DNA from: Saccharopolyspora flava
GTDB lineage: Bacteria > Actinomycetota > Actinomycetes > Mycobacteriales > Pseudonocardiaceae
Length of the DNA: 64,000 bases
NCBI RefSeq assembly: GCF_900116135.1
Contig: NZ_FOZX01000004.1
Location: 124,001 to 188,000, forward strand
Direction of reading: 5' to 3'
This document shows positions 51,372-60,736 of the stretch, one piece after another (the first letter of the stretch is position 1; every line of letters starts with the position of its first letter). The position numbers and the translations under genes are program-made. The notes beneath the pieces are model-generated. The model did no database searches. It was not told the origin of the DNA and worked only from the letters and a program-made list of their open reading frames with translations.

Positions 51372-52009
51372 AGGCCGGCCTGCGGCCGCTGCTGCGCCGG
51401 ATCGGCCCCGACCTGCTCGGACCCGTCGCGGTCTACTACCTCGCGCGCATCGCCGGGCTCACCCCGACCACGTCGCTGCTGCTGGCCGCGATCGTGCCGG
51501 TGATCCGCGCCGCGCGCTCCTACCTCACCGAGCGGCGGGTCAGCGGGCTGACGCTGTTCATGCTCGGCGCCGTCGCGCTCAGCGTCGTCATGTCGCTGGT
51601 GACCGGCGAGCCGCGACTGCTGCTGGTGCGCGCCGCGTGGGGCACCGCCGCGCTCGGAATCCTGCTGCTGGCAACGCTCTTCGCCCGCAGGCCGCTGCTC
51701 TACAGCGCGGCGGTGGAGATCTTCGACGACCAGCGCAGGGCCGAGTGGGCGGCCAACTGGGAGCGCTACCCGGCCTTCCGCCGCGTGCTGTGGTCGTGCA
51801 CCGCGTTCTGGGGAGCGATGTTCCTGCTCGACTCGGCCGGGCGCGTCGTGATGGCGCTGACGCTGCCGATCGACCTGGTCCCGCTGCTCGACGACGTGCT
51901 GGTGGTCGTCGTGATCGTCCTGCTGCTGGCGTTCCAGCGCATCGTCGGCCGGCGCATGCTCCGCAACGCCGGGCTGAAGCTCAGCGGGACGACGATCTCA
52001 GCGGTGTGA
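51368..52009 (+). CDS. VC0807-family membrane protein
   Basis: 213 residues from GTG 51368. About six hydrophobic segments. Sequence GPDLLGPVAVYYLARIAG, LLLAAIVPVIRAARSYLTERRVSGLTLF and SLVTGEPRLLLVRAAWGTAALG match the VC0807-like family; the function is unknown. Typically placed behind a TetR gene, as here. It converges on lacI. Confidence 0.75.
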   Translation: MKAGLRPLLRRIGPDLLGPVAVYYLARIAGLTPTTSLLLAAIVPVIRAARSYLTERRVSGLTLFMLGAVALSVVMSLVTGEPRLLLVRAAWGTAALGILLLATLFARRPLLYSAAVEIFDDQRRAEWAANWERYPAFRRVLWSCTAFWGAMFLLDSAGRVVMALTLPIDLVPLLDDVLVVVVIVLLLAFQRIVGRRMLRNAGLKLSGTTISAV

Positions 52010-52023
52010 GAGGTGTGCGCGTC

Positions 52024-53013
52024 TCAGCGCGCGGCGTGGGTGCCTCGCAGGACCAGTTCCGGGGTGAACAGCGTCCTGCGGGGTTCGGTCTCGCGGGACT
52101 CGATGCGCTGCACCACCAGGCGCGCCGCCTCCTGGGCGAGCTCGGCGAGGTCGTAGTGCACGGTGGTGAGGTCGAAGGCCTCCCACGCCGCCATCGGGAT
52201 GTCGTCGAAGCCGATCAGCGTCAGGTCCTCCGGGATGCGCACGCCGCGCGCCTTGGCGGCGTTGAACGCGCCGACCGCGATCACGTCGTTGCCGCAGAAC
52301 ACCGCGCTCGGCGGCCGCGGGTCGTCCAGGATCTCGGTCAGCGCCCGGTACCCGGTGTCGAAGTCGAAAGGACCGCGCCGCACGGCGGTTTCGGGCAACC
52401 CGATGCCGGCCTCGGACAGCCCGAGGCGGAAACCCATCTCGCGGCCGCGGCCGGTCGTGGTGTCGGCCGGGCCGCCGATGTGGGCGATGGTGCGGTGTCC
52501 CAGCCGCGCCAGCTCGCGGGCGACGAGCCTGCCGCCGAGCTCGTTGTCCACCACGGCGGCGTCGGCGGGCTGACCACCGGCCTCGCGGTTGAGGAAGACG
52601 AACGGCAGCTCGCGCCGCTGCAAATCGTCGGGCAGCCGGGACCCGACGGTCGCGGTCGCCAGCACGACCCCGTCGATCGAGCGGTCCAGCAGCCGCTGGC
52701 TGGCCACCGCGGTCTCGGAGCGCTCGGTGAACAGCATCATCCGGTAGCCGTGCCGCTCCAGCTCGTCGTGCAGCGGGCCGATCAGGTGCGGGTAGAACGG
52801 GTTGGTCAGGTCGGTGACCACCACGCCGATGCGCTTGGTCATCCGGGTCGACAGGCTGCGGCCGGTCTCGCTCGGCACGTAGTTGAGCGCATCGGCCGCG
52901 CGCTGGACCCGTTCCCTAGTAGCCTCGGAAACGCGCTGATCGCCGCGCAGCGCCCGCGACACCGTCGGCTGCGACACTCCCGCCAGACGAGCCACGTCGC
53001 GACTGGTGATCAA
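52024..53013 (-). CDS. LacI-family transcriptional repressor
   Basis: 329 residues from TTG 53013, preceded by GAGAGGGGAAAGG. HTH ITSRDVARLAGVSQPTVSRALRGDQRVSEATRERV and hinge ALNYVPSETGRSLSTRMTKRIGVVV are standard. The sugar-binding-like domain has ATVGSRLPDDL, AVFCGNDVIAVGAFNAAKARG and LTLIGFDDIPMAAW. Operator-like CATACGTATTCA sequences are present both upstream of this gene and at the bicupin promoter, so it probably controls that operon and itself. Confidence 0.88.
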   Translation of the reverse strand: MITSRDVARLAGVSQPTVSRALRGDQRVSEATRERVQRAADALNYVPSETGRSLSTRMTKRIGVVVTDLTNPFYPHLIGPLHDELERHGYRMMLFTERSETAVASQRLLDRSIDGVVLATATVGSRLPDDLQRRELPFVFLNREAGGQPADAAVVDNELGGRLVARELARLGHRTIAHIGGPADTTTGRGREMGFRLGLSEAGIGLPETAVRRGPFDFDTGYRALTEILDDPRPPSAVFCGNDVIAVGAFNAAKARGVRIPEDLTLIGFDDIPMAAWEAFDLTTVHYDLAELAQEAARLVVQRIESRETEPRRTLFTPELVLRGTHAAR

Positions 53014-53035
53014 GGCCTTTCCCCTCTCGGCTGAG

Positions 53036-53105
53036 CTGCATACGAATACTACTCCAGGGTGATCGCCGTTGAACCGGAACATCATCCTCCGCATGAATAC
53101 GTATG
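53036..53105. promoter_or_regulatory. LacI operators upstream of lacI
   Basis: TGCATACGAATAC (53038-53050) and TGAATACGTATG (53094-53105) flank a 43-base stretch. The second contains the palindrome ATACGTAT and, read on the other strand, the 12-mer CATACGTATTCA shared with the bicupin promoter. Confidence 0.55.
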
Positions 53106-53196
53106 ACGAAGCGGTTCCGCACCGACGACAGACGTCGCGAACCGCGGGGTGTCCCGGAGGTGCGTGCCTCGGGTGCGGTCGGGCTGTTCGTCGCCA

Positions 53197-53269
53197 GGGG
53201 ACAGTTTTTCCTCGAATCACCCATGATCAATGTCCGTTTTGCCCGGACAGTTTTCACTAAAACTGTCCC
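53197..53269. repeat. AGTTTT-family palindromic element
   Basis: GGGGACAGTTTT (53197-53208) faces AAAACTGTCCC (53259-53269). The right part also forms its own hairpin GGACAGTTTT-CACT-AAAACTGTCC (53245-53268). The tail TTGGTGACGTCCGCACC matches that after the 17322 copy. It lies between divergent lacI and nuclease genes. Confidence 0.75.
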
Positions 53270-53418
53270 TTGGTGACGTCCGCACCCGAGCTGCGCCCCC
53301 GGCTCACCGAGGGGGCCGGCGTTGGTCCGGTGGGGTGGTGTTCCGGCGGAACCGGCCACGGCCACCCGATCGAGTGAGGGATCATCGTGCTCCGAACCCG
53401 AGCGCAGTGAGGAGTCCG

Positions 53419-54408
53419 ATGGTCTTCGGGATCGTCTACCTGGTCGGCATGGTGGCGACGGTGGTCATGAGCGTGCTGCTGTGGCAGCAGCGAGCCCGGC
53501 AGGGCCGCGCGTGGCCGTGGGTGATGGCCGGGGTGGTCGCAGCGGTGATCTGGCCGCTGACGCTCTGGCCCGCCGTCGGCGCCTACTGGTACCGGCGGGG
53601 CGGCTCGAAGCGGGCGCCGCTGATCGCCGGTGCGTCCGCGCTCGGCGCCGTGCTCGCGCTGCTGGTGATCGGCGGGTTGTCCGAACCCTCCGAGCGGGCG
53701 CAACCGGCCGGGCCGCAGGTGCTGCGGGAACCGAGCTCGCCGCCGCCGTCGGTGGCCGCGCCCGAACCCGTCGTCGCGCCCGCGCCACCGCAGGATCAGG
53801 CGCTGGTGCTCGACGTCCTCGACGACGACCGCGTGCTGATCCGGGTGCCCGGCCGGGAACCGCAGGTCGTGCGCCTCGCCGGGCTGCAGACGCCGTCGGC
53901 GGGGCAGTGCTGGGAGGCCGAGGCCCGCTCGTTCGCCGAGCGGACGCTGCGCGGCACGACGGTGCGCGCGGTGTTCGGCGTCGGCTGGAGCAGCGGGCGC
54001 AGCAACGACCCGGAGGTCTCGCTGTTCCTGCCCGACGGTGCCGAGTACTCCTCGGTCGCTCTGCAGCAGGGCGCGGCGAAGTTCTACCCGCAGTCGTTCC
54101 TGGCCGAGGGCCTGACCGCCGAACTCGTCCAGGCCGAGGCCACCGCGAAGATCGCCCACCGCGGCCTCTGGAACGAGCGCTGCAACCCACCGGCCCAGGC
54201 CGTCCCGGCTCCGGCTCCGGCCCCGGTTCCCGCCCCGGCACCCGAACCGGCCCCGATCCCGGCCCCCGACACCGGCCGACCCGTCCTCCCCGCCTACTAC
54301 GCCAACTGCGCCCAGGCCCGCGCCGCAGGCGCCGCCCCGCTGCACCGAGGCGACACCGGCTACTCGTCCAAACTTGACAGAGACGACGACGGAATCGCCT
54401 GCGAGTGA
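53419..54408 (+). CDS. Membrane-anchored SNase-like/excalibur-domain protein
   Basis: 329 residues from ATG 53419. Three N-terminal hydrophobic segments (residues 3-22, 34-55, 65-85) lead to a Pro-rich linker, then a staphylococcal-nuclease-like domain (about 130-255) with VRLAGLQTPSAGQCWEAEARSFAERTL and KIAHRGLWNERC. A second Pro-Ala linker leads to a C-terminal excalibur calcium-binding motif LDRDDDGIACE. It is a probable extracytoplasmic nuclease; whether all catalytic residues are kept is unclear, because the Arg/Glu pair is only partly recognisable. Confidence 0.75.
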   Translation: MVFGIVYLVGMVATVVMSVLLWQQRARQGRAWPWVMAGVVAAVIWPLTLWPAVGAYWYRRGGSKRAPLIAGASALGAVLALLVIGGLSEPSERAQPAGPQVLREPSSPPPSVAAPEPVVAPAPPQDQALVLDVLDDDRVLIRVPGREPQVVRLAGLQTPSAGQCWEAEARSFAERTLRGTTVRAVFGVGWSSGRSNDPEVSLFLPDGAEYSSVALQQGAAKFYPQSFLAEGLTAELVQAEATAKIAHRGLWNERCNPPAQAVPAPAPAPVPAPAPEPAPIPAPDTGRPVLPAYYANCAQARAAGAAPLHRGDTGYSSKLDRDDDGIACE

Positions 54409-54424
54409 CCCACTCCCACCCCCG

Positions 54425-54544
54425 GGTCAAAACCTCCGGTATTCGCCCCGACAAAACCTGCGGTATTCGACCGGTCAAAAACCGCGGTATTCGACCCGAC
54501 GAAAACCGCAGTTTTTGACCCGACGAAACCTGCGGTTTTTGACC
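54425..54544. repeat. Five tandem 24-bp self-complementary units
   Basis: Units start at 54425, 54449, 54473, 54497 and 54521. They share GGTC/CGAC at the left, CYGCGGTWTT in the middle and GACC at the right, and neighbouring units can pair with each other. They fill the 152-base gap between the convergent nuclease and SDR genes, so they probably terminate both transcripts. Confidence 0.88.
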
Positions 54545-54560
54545 GGGGGAGTGGGAGTGA

Positions 54561-55370
54561 TCAGGTGTTGGTGGGGGGTTCGACGTCGGGGATGGGGAGG
54601 GGCATGTTGGGGGTGACGAGGCCGCCGTCGACCGCGAGGACCTGGCCCGTGACGTAGGACGACGCGGGCGAGGCGAGGTAGAGGATGGCCGCCGCGACGT
54701 CCTCGGGGGTGCCGATGCGGCGCAGCGGGGTGTGCTCCTCCAGGGTGGCCTTCATCGTCGGGTCCGCTGCGACGACCTCGAGCGCCTCGGTGAGGATGGC
54801 GCCCGGGGCGACCGCGTTGACGCGGATGTTCGGGTTGAGATCGGCGGCCATCATGCGGACCGCGTGGTCCAGCGACGCCTTGGCGGCGCCGTAGGCGAGG
54901 TAGCCGCGCCCGACGAGATGACCGGTGCTGCTGGAGACCATCACCACGCTCGCCGAGTCCGACCGGGCCAGGTGCGGCACGGCCTCGCGCACCAGCCGGA
55001 CGCCGTGCACCACGTTGTTCTCGAAGGACTTCCGCAGCGCCTCGTCGTGGGTGTCGGTGAACGGCCGCGGCATCGACCCGCCGGTCACGCTCACCACCAC
55101 GTCCAGCCTGCCGAGCTCGTCGGCGGCCCGGGCGACCGCCGCCGAGACCGCGTCCGGGTCCCCGGCGTCGGTCGGGATCGCCACGGCCCGCCGTCCGAGC
55201 TCGCGGGCCTGCTTCACCACGGACTCGATCTGCTCGGGGGTGCGCGACAGCACCGCCACGTCGGCCCCGGCCTCCGCCAGGCCCAACGCCGTCGCGGCCC
55301 CGATCCCGCGCCCGGCCCCGGACACCAACGCCACCCGGCCGTCCAGCCGGAACATGGGCAACGTCGCCAC
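54561..55370 (-). CDS. SDR family oxidoreductase
   Basis: 269 residues from GTG 55370 (GGAGG 5 bases upstream; ATG 55355 also possible). ALVSGAGRGIGAATALGLAEAGADVAVLSRT is the cofactor region; DVVVSVTGGSMPRPF replaces the usual NNAG; MVSSSTGH and YLAYGAAKASLDHAV supply Ser and Tyr/Lys. It is the last gene after the sugar-type ABC operon, 95 bases away, and may act on the transported compound. Confidence 0.82.
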   Translation of the reverse strand: MATLPMFRLDGRVALVSGAGRGIGAATALGLAEAGADVAVLSRTPEQIESVVKQARELGRRAVAIPTDAGDPDAVSAAVARAADELGRLDVVVSVTGGSMPRPFTDTHDEALRKSFENNVVHGVRLVREAVPHLARSDSASVVMVSSSTGHLVGRGYLAYGAAKASLDHAVRMMAADLNPNIRVNAVAPGAILTEALEVVAADPTMKATLEEHTPLRRIGTPEDVAAAILYLASPASSYVTGQVLAVDGGLVTPNMPLPIPDVEPPTNT

Positions 55371-55465
55371 ACCCGCCTCCTCACCTCGTGGACCCCGATT
55401 TCCGTGGAAATCGGGACAAGCAAGTGCTTGGTAGGCTAGCGGGTCGGTCGGCGGGTTGGCCAGGG

Positions 55466-56227
<762 letters not shown>

Positions 56228-56230
56228 CGG

Positions 56231-57223
56231 CTACCTCCGTTGCCGTTCCGCGCGGCGGCGGAAGGAGTTGTTGACCAGCACGGCGGCCAGCAGCAGCACG
56301 CCCAGGAACAGGAAGAACCAGTCGTTGTCCCAGCGCGCGAACACGATTCCCTGCCGCACCATGCCGAAGATCAGCGCGCCGACCGCGGCCCCGATCGCCG
56401 AGCCGAAGCCGCCGGTGAGCAGGCACCCGCCGATCACCGCGGCGATGATGAACTGGAACTCCAGGCCCACGCCCTGGTTGGCCTGCACGGTGGTGAACCG
56501 CAGGATGTTGATCGAGCCGACCAGCCAGCCGCACAGCGCGGTGGTCATGAACAGCCCGACCTTGGTGCCCAGCACCGGAACGCCGACCGCGCGGGCGCTG
56601 GTGGCCGACCCGCCGACGGCGAAGATCCAGTTGCCGAACCGGGTCCGCAGCAGCACCAGCGAGGCAACCAGTGCCGCCCCGGCCCACCACGCGATCGAGA
56701 TCGGGAACGGCGTCCCGCCGACGTCCACCGTGGAGGCGAAGACGAACCCGGCGGATTCGTAACCGGGCGCCGAGCGGATGCCCGACACCTGCACGGTCCC
56801 GGTGACCAGCCGCGTCACGCCGAGGTTGAGGCCCTGCAGCGCGAAGAACGTGCCGAGCGTGACGATGAAGCTGGGCAGCCCGGTGCGCATCACCAGCAAC
56901 CCGTTGAACGCGCCCACGACCAGCGCGAACAGCAGCGACAGCGCCAGCCCGGCCCAGACGCTCCAGCCGAGCTCGGTGGACGCGATCGCCGTGACCAGTG
57001 CGGTGGAGGCGGTCATGACGCCGGCGGAGAGGTCGAACTCGCCGCCGATCATGAGCACCGCCACGCCGACGGCCATGATGCCCAGCGTCGCCGAGTCGTC
57101 CAGCCAGGTCGCCACGCCCAGCGGCGACAGGAACTCGTCGGTGATCAGCGAGAAGAACGCGAACACGGCGATCGCACCGACCACCGCGCCCAGCTCGGGA
57201 CGGGACGACAAGCGTGAGAGCAC
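56231..57223 (-). CDS. Sugar-type ABC transporter permease (RbsC/FrcC family)
   Basis: 330 residues from GTG 57223, behind GAGG. About nine helices, with GEFDLSAGVMTASTALVTA, GLPSFIVTLGTFFALQGLNLG, ARAVGVPVLGTKVGLFMTTALCG and GGCLLTGGFGSAIGAAVGALIFGMV, all typical of carbohydrate-uptake-2 permeases. It forms the pore for the transporter with the adjoining ATPase and binding lipoprotein. Confidence 0.9.
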   Translation of the reverse strand: MLSRLSSRPELGAVVGAIAVFAFFSLITDEFLSPLGVATWLDDSATLGIMAVGVAVLMIGGEFDLSAGVMTASTALVTAIASTELGWSVWAGLALSLLFALVVGAFNGLLVMRTGLPSFIVTLGTFFALQGLNLGVTRLVTGTVQVSGIRSAPGYESAGFVFASTVDVGGTPFPISIAWWAGAALVASLVLLRTRFGNWIFAVGGSATSARAVGVPVLGTKVGLFMTTALCGWLVGSINILRFTTVQANQGVGLEFQFIIAAVIGGCLLTGGFGSAIGAAVGALIFGMVRQGIVFARWDNDWFFLFLGVLLLAAVLVNNSFRRRAERQRR

Positions 57224-57225
57224 GG

Positions 57226-58227
57226 CTACCTCGTTCCGCGTCGCGCGTACTCGCCGACGACGTCCACATTGGACCTGTCGACGAAACCGGGTCCGGTGTA
57301 GACGGGTTTGCCGCCGCCCACGGTATTGGCGTTGTCCCAGAACAACTTCAGGTACACCACCGGCAGGTATCCCTGCTCGTACTGCTGCTGGTCGACGGCG
57401 AACAGCAGCTCCCCGGCTCGGATCGAGGCCACCACGTCGCCGTTGAGGTCGAACGTCGACACCGCTGCCTTCGACCCCGATTCCCGCACGGCGTTGACCG
57501 CGTTCGCCGCGACCTGCGGGTTGAGCGTGAGCACGCCGTCGATCCCCGGATCGGACTGCAACGCGCCCCGGATCCGCGACTGGGCGTCGGTCGGGTTGTT
57601 GATGTCGACCTGCAGATCCACCACCCGGCCCGCGGTGAAGCCCTCCCGCGCGCCGCGGCAGCGCTGGTTGAGCGTCTCCACCCCGGCCTGGTGGATCACG
57701 CACAGCAGCTCGTGCTTGCCCGCCCGGGAGAACCGCTGCCCGGCGGCCTGACCGGCGACGGTCTCGCTCTGCCCGACGTGGGTGAGCGCGCCGAAGGCGG
57801 CGCTGACCTCCTCACCGGCGTTGATGGTGATCACCGGGATGCCCGCGGCGACCGCCCGGGTCACCGAGCTCCGCAGGGCCTCCGGGCTGCCCAGCGACAC
57901 CACCAGCCCGTCGGCGCCCTGGGCGATCGCGTTGTCCACCAGCTTCGCCTGGTTGCCGGGGTCGGGATCGGCCTGGTACTGGACCTCGACGCCCAGGTCG
58001 CGCCCGGCCTGCTCGGCCCCGTTCTGCACGACGTTCCAGAACGCGTCGCCGGGCGTGCTGTGGCTGATCACCGCGACCCGCGGTGGCCCGTCGCGGGAGA
58101 CGACCCGCTCGTGCGCGCCCGGCAGCGGACCGGACGCCTTGGGGCCGGCGCACCCGGCCAGCGCCAGCGCTCCGATCAGGAGCACCGGCAGCACCCGCGC
58201 CGTTGCGGGTCTGCGTGAGGGGATCAT
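57226..58227 (-). CDS. Sugar-binding lipoprotein of ABC transporter
   Basis: 333 residues. Signal peptide with lipobox LALAGC (Cys 26) is preceded by RRPATARVLPVLLIGA. The body is a periplasmic-binding-protein family 4 fold: VAVISHSTPGDAFWNVVQNGAEQAGRDLGVEVQ, GIPVITINAGEE, VDGVLTLNPQ-like and STFDLNGDVVASI. Its ligand is probably a sugar or inositol, judged from the downstream and upstream enzymes. Confidence 0.88.
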   Translation of the reverse strand: MIPSRRPATARVLPVLLIGALALAGCAGPKASGPLPGAHERVVSRDGPPRVAVISHSTPGDAFWNVVQNGAEQAGRDLGVEVQYQADPDPGNQAKLVDNAIAQGADGLVVSLGSPEALRSSVTRAVAAGIPVITINAGEEVSAAFGALTHVGQSETVAGQAAGQRFSRAGKHELLCVIHQAGVETLNQRCRGAREGFTAGRVVDLQVDINNPTDAQSRIRGALQSDPGIDGVLTLNPQVAANAVNAVRESGSKAAVSTFDLNGDVVASIRAGELLFAVDQQQYEQGYLPVVYLKLFWDNANTVGGGKPVYTGPGFVDRSNVDVVGEYARRGTR

Positions 58228-59102
58228 CGGCCTTCCTGGATGCGGGAGAAGATCTGGTCCAGGTGGACCAGGCTGCGCGCGGTGTCGCGCCTGGGTGCGC
58301 CGTCGGGGGAGTCCGGGCCCAGCGCGATGTCCTGCTCCAGCACGTACCAGCCGCGATACCCGGCGGCGTGCACCGCGCGGACCATCGCCTCGGTGTCGAC
58401 GTCGCCGTCGCCGAGCGGCACGAACAGCCCGGCGGCGACGGCCTCGGCGAACCCGAGCCGGCCGGAGCGGACCTCGGCGGCCAGGTCGGCGCGGACGTCC
58501 TTGAGGTGCAGGTGCCCGATGCGCGCGGGATGCCGCTCGGCGAGCGCGACCGGATCGGTCCCGCCGACCAGCAGGTGCCCGGTGTCCAGGCACAACGGCA
58601 TCGTCGAGTCGGCCAGGAACCGCTCCACCTCGTCCTCGGTCTCGACGTGGGTGCCGACGTGCGGGTGCAGCGCGACGCGCAGCCCCTCGGCGCGCACGAC
58701 CTCGCCGACGCGGTGGCAGGTCTCGACCAGCGTCGCCCACTGCGCGTCGTCGAGGTCGGGGCGCCGGTCGTAGCCGTCGAGCCCGGTGGCGGCCGCGAGC
58801 ACCACGATCTCCCCGCCGCCGCGCGCGATCTTGCGCGCCGTCGCGGTGGCCTCGGCGATGCCGGCTTCGGCGGTTCCGGGGTCGTGCAGGGGGATCGCGA
58901 GGAAGCCGCCGACCAGCTCCAACCCGTGCCTGCCGACGATCGTCGGCGGATCCGGCAGGTAGCCGGGCGGGCCGAGCTCGGTGGCGTAGACGCCCAGCCC
59001 CGCCATCTCGGACAGGACGCAGTCGGGTTCGAGAATCCGCCCCCAGCCGGGCACTTCGCTCACGCCCCAGGAGATCGGCGCGGCGGCGACCTTGAAGCTC
59101 AC
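58224..59102 (-). CDS. Sugar phosphate isomerase/epimerase-type TIM barrel (IolE/IolH-like)
   Basis: 292 residues from GTG 59102. Opening VAAAPISWGVSEVPGWGRI and GVYATELGPPGYLP match the AP endonuclease-2-like sugar isomerase family with IolE. Metal-ligand segments include LHPHVGTHVETEDEV, LCLDTGHLLVGG and HLHLKDV, and WYVLEQD. It may be an inosose dehydratase or a keto-sugar isomerase. It overlaps both neighbours by four bases. Confidence 0.78.
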   Translation of the reverse strand: MSFKVAAAPISWGVSEVPGWGRILEPDCVLSEMAGLGVYATELGPPGYLPDPPTIVGRHGLELVGGFLAIPLHDPGTAEAGIAEATATARKIARGGGEIVVLAAATGLDGYDRRPDLDDAQWATLVETCHRVGEVVRAEGLRVALHPHVGTHVETEDEVERFLADSTMPLCLDTGHLLVGGTDPVALAERHPARIGHLHLKDVRADLAAEVRSGRLGFAEAVAAGLFVPLGDGDVDTEAMVRAVHAAGYRGWYVLEQDIALGPDSPDGAPRRDTARSLVHLDQIFSRIQEGR

Positions 59103-60073
59103 GCGCCCACCCCCACCGGCTTCCCGGCGCGCAGCGATTCCTCGCACGCCTCGGCCAGCCGCAGGCTGACCAGCGCTTCCCTTGCGGGGGAGGGGTTCTC
59201 GGCCTTTCCGGCGATGACGTCGAGGAACACGCGGGCCTCCCGCACGTAGGCGTCGTGGTAGCGCTCGGTGAACGACGTCCACGGCTCGTCGGGGCCGCCT
59301 CGGACGGTGCTGAGCGGGGCGCGCTCGTCGAACCCGACGGTGAGGGTGTCCCGCGAGGCGAAGACCTCCAGGCGGCAGTCGTAGCCCACCGGGTCGTGCC
59401 GCGCGGCCGACAGCAGCGCGTGCGCGCCCCCGGCGAAGCGCAGCGACACCACCGCGTTGTCGACGTCCCCGGCCTCCCGGAACGACTCGTCGACCAGCAC
59501 CGATCCGGACGCGTAGACCTCGGCGACCGGTTCGCCGAGCAGCCACGGCACGGCGTCGAGGTCGTGGATCAGGCAGTCGCGGAACAGCCCGCCGGAGGTC
59601 GCGATGAACTCCTTGGGCGGCGGCAGGTGATCGTGGCACACCGCGCGCACCAGGTACGCCGACCCGGCGCTGCCGTCGCGCATCCGGCGGTGCACCTCGG
59701 CGGTGTCGGGGTCGAACCGGCGCTGGAAGCCCACCAGCACCGGCACTCCCGAGCGCTCGATCTCCTCGACCAGCGCCGACATCGTGGACAGGTCTGGGGC
59801 CAGCGGTTTCTCGCACAGCACCGGGGTTCCGGCGGACAGCGCGGCGCGCACCATCGCAGCGTGCGTGTCGGTCGGGGTGGCGACGAGCACGCCGTCGGCG
59901 GCGAGCAGATCGTCCACTGTGGTCACGGCGGTGGCGCCGATCTCGCGGGCGGCGGCCTCGGCTCTGCCGGGCGCCGGGTCGAAGAGAAGCAGTTGGTCGA
60001 CGTCGTCGAGCGCGGCGAGGTTCGTGGCGTGCATGGAGCCGATCCGGCCGACCCCGGCTACTCCGATCTTCAT
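59099..60073 (-). CDS. Gfo/Idh/MocA-family dehydrogenase (inositol 2-dehydrogenase-like)
   Basis: 324 residues. The NAD motif GVAGVGRIGSMHA is at the N-terminus; the catalytic-Lys motif is CEKPLAPD; GGLFRDCLIHDLDAVPWLLG carries the Asp and His of the active site. The neighbouring IolE-like gene and sugar ABC genes fit an inositol or sugar-alcohol pathway. It is the first gene of the - strand operon; a strong GGAGGAATCGAGG region precedes the ATG. Confidence 0.85.
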   Translation of the reverse strand: MKIGVAGVGRIGSMHATNLAALDDVDQLLLFDPAPGRAEAAAREIGATAVTTVDDLLAADGVLVATPTDTHAAMVRAALSAGTPVLCEKPLAPDLSTMSALVEEIERSGVPVLVGFQRRFDPDTAEVHRRMRDGSAGSAYLVRAVCHDHLPPPKEFIATSGGLFRDCLIHDLDAVPWLLGEPVAEVYASGSVLVDESFREAGDVDNAVVSLRFAGGAHALLSAARHDPVGYDCRLEVFASRDTLTVGFDERAPLSTVRGGPDEPWTSFTERYHDAYVREARVFLDVIAGKAENPSPAREALVSLRLAEACEESLRAGKPVGVGA

Positions 60074-60110
60074 CGCGGCGAGGTCCTCGATTCCTCCGGA
60101 GGGAGTGCCT

Positions 60111-60218
60111 TGGTGTCGATCAATCCCTGGTGCCGATCAATGCTGTGCGGCGCATCACAACGATGTCAAGACCCGGACGCGCGAACCGCTTCCGCAGCGT
60201 TGGGTCCACAGTGGACCC
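60111..60218. promoter_or_regulatory. Direct repeats and dyad upstream of the idh operon
   Basis: TGGTGTCGATCAAT (60111-60124) and TGGTGCCGATCAAT (60128-60141) are direct repeats 17 bases apart, 38 bases before the start. GGGTCCAC-A-GTGGACCC (60202-60218) is a perfect dyad. Both are candidate operators. The rest of the 663-base gap 60074-60736 holds no credible gene, only the repeats at 60523 and 60609. Confidence 0.5.
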
Positions 60219-60522
60219 ACGGTCCGCCACCCTTGCTCCACCAGGTAAGAATGTCAGGACAAACCCTTGACGCAACACGATCCCATCCAGTAAAGCTGAA
60301 CCAACACCAACTCCCAGCCACCCCAGGTCCGACCGAACCCGCCGACGCCCATGCGCCCGGAAAATGCCTACCGGAACGGGGGTCTCGCGCGTCGCAAGGG
60401 GAGCTGAACGGTCTGGCCCGCCCTGGCCCGCGCGCTCACCTCTCCCTGATCCGTGCGGAGGCCCACGTTCCGACGAAGGTCGTCTAGCGGAAGTCCGCGA
60501 GCGTCGTCCCGGCGGCTCCCGG

Positions 60523-60594
60523 GGTCAAAAACTGCGGTATTTGACCGGTCGAATACCGCGGTTTTTGACCGGTCGAAACCTCCGGTATTTGGCC
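60523..60594. repeat. Three tandem 24-bp self-complementary units
   Basis: Units at 60523, 60547 and 60571 have the same GGTC...GACC frame and CGGTATT/CCGCGGT cores as the arrays at 23616, 32812 and 54425. The first and second units are nearly each other's complement. Confidence 0.85.
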
Positions 60595-60608
60595 TGTGGT
60601 GGTGGGTA

Positions 60609-60680
60609 GGGGGCAGTTTTAGTGAAAACTGTCGCGGGGTGGTGCCCGAAATGTCCGGACAGTTGTGGCAAAAACTGTCC
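60609..60680. repeat. AGTTTT-family palindromic element near the LysR 3' end
   Basis: CAGTTTT-AGTG-AAAACTG (60614-60631) is followed by GGACAGTT (60657-60664) facing AACTGTCC (60673-60680), with CCGAAATGTCC between, the complement of the loop sequence in the copy at 17322. It lies 57 bases beyond the stop of the LysR gene. Confidence 0.75.
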
Positions 60681-60736
60681 TCTGCCCGGGAGGATGCCCG
60701 CTGTGGCGTTGCTGTCGCTGGGGTTGGGGTGGGGTG

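Noticed and set aside
60074-60522. Possible protein gene in the gap upstream of the idh operon
   Set aside because: The only long frame is antisense to the idh gene and runs on without a ribosome site; the gap shows operator-like repeats instead.
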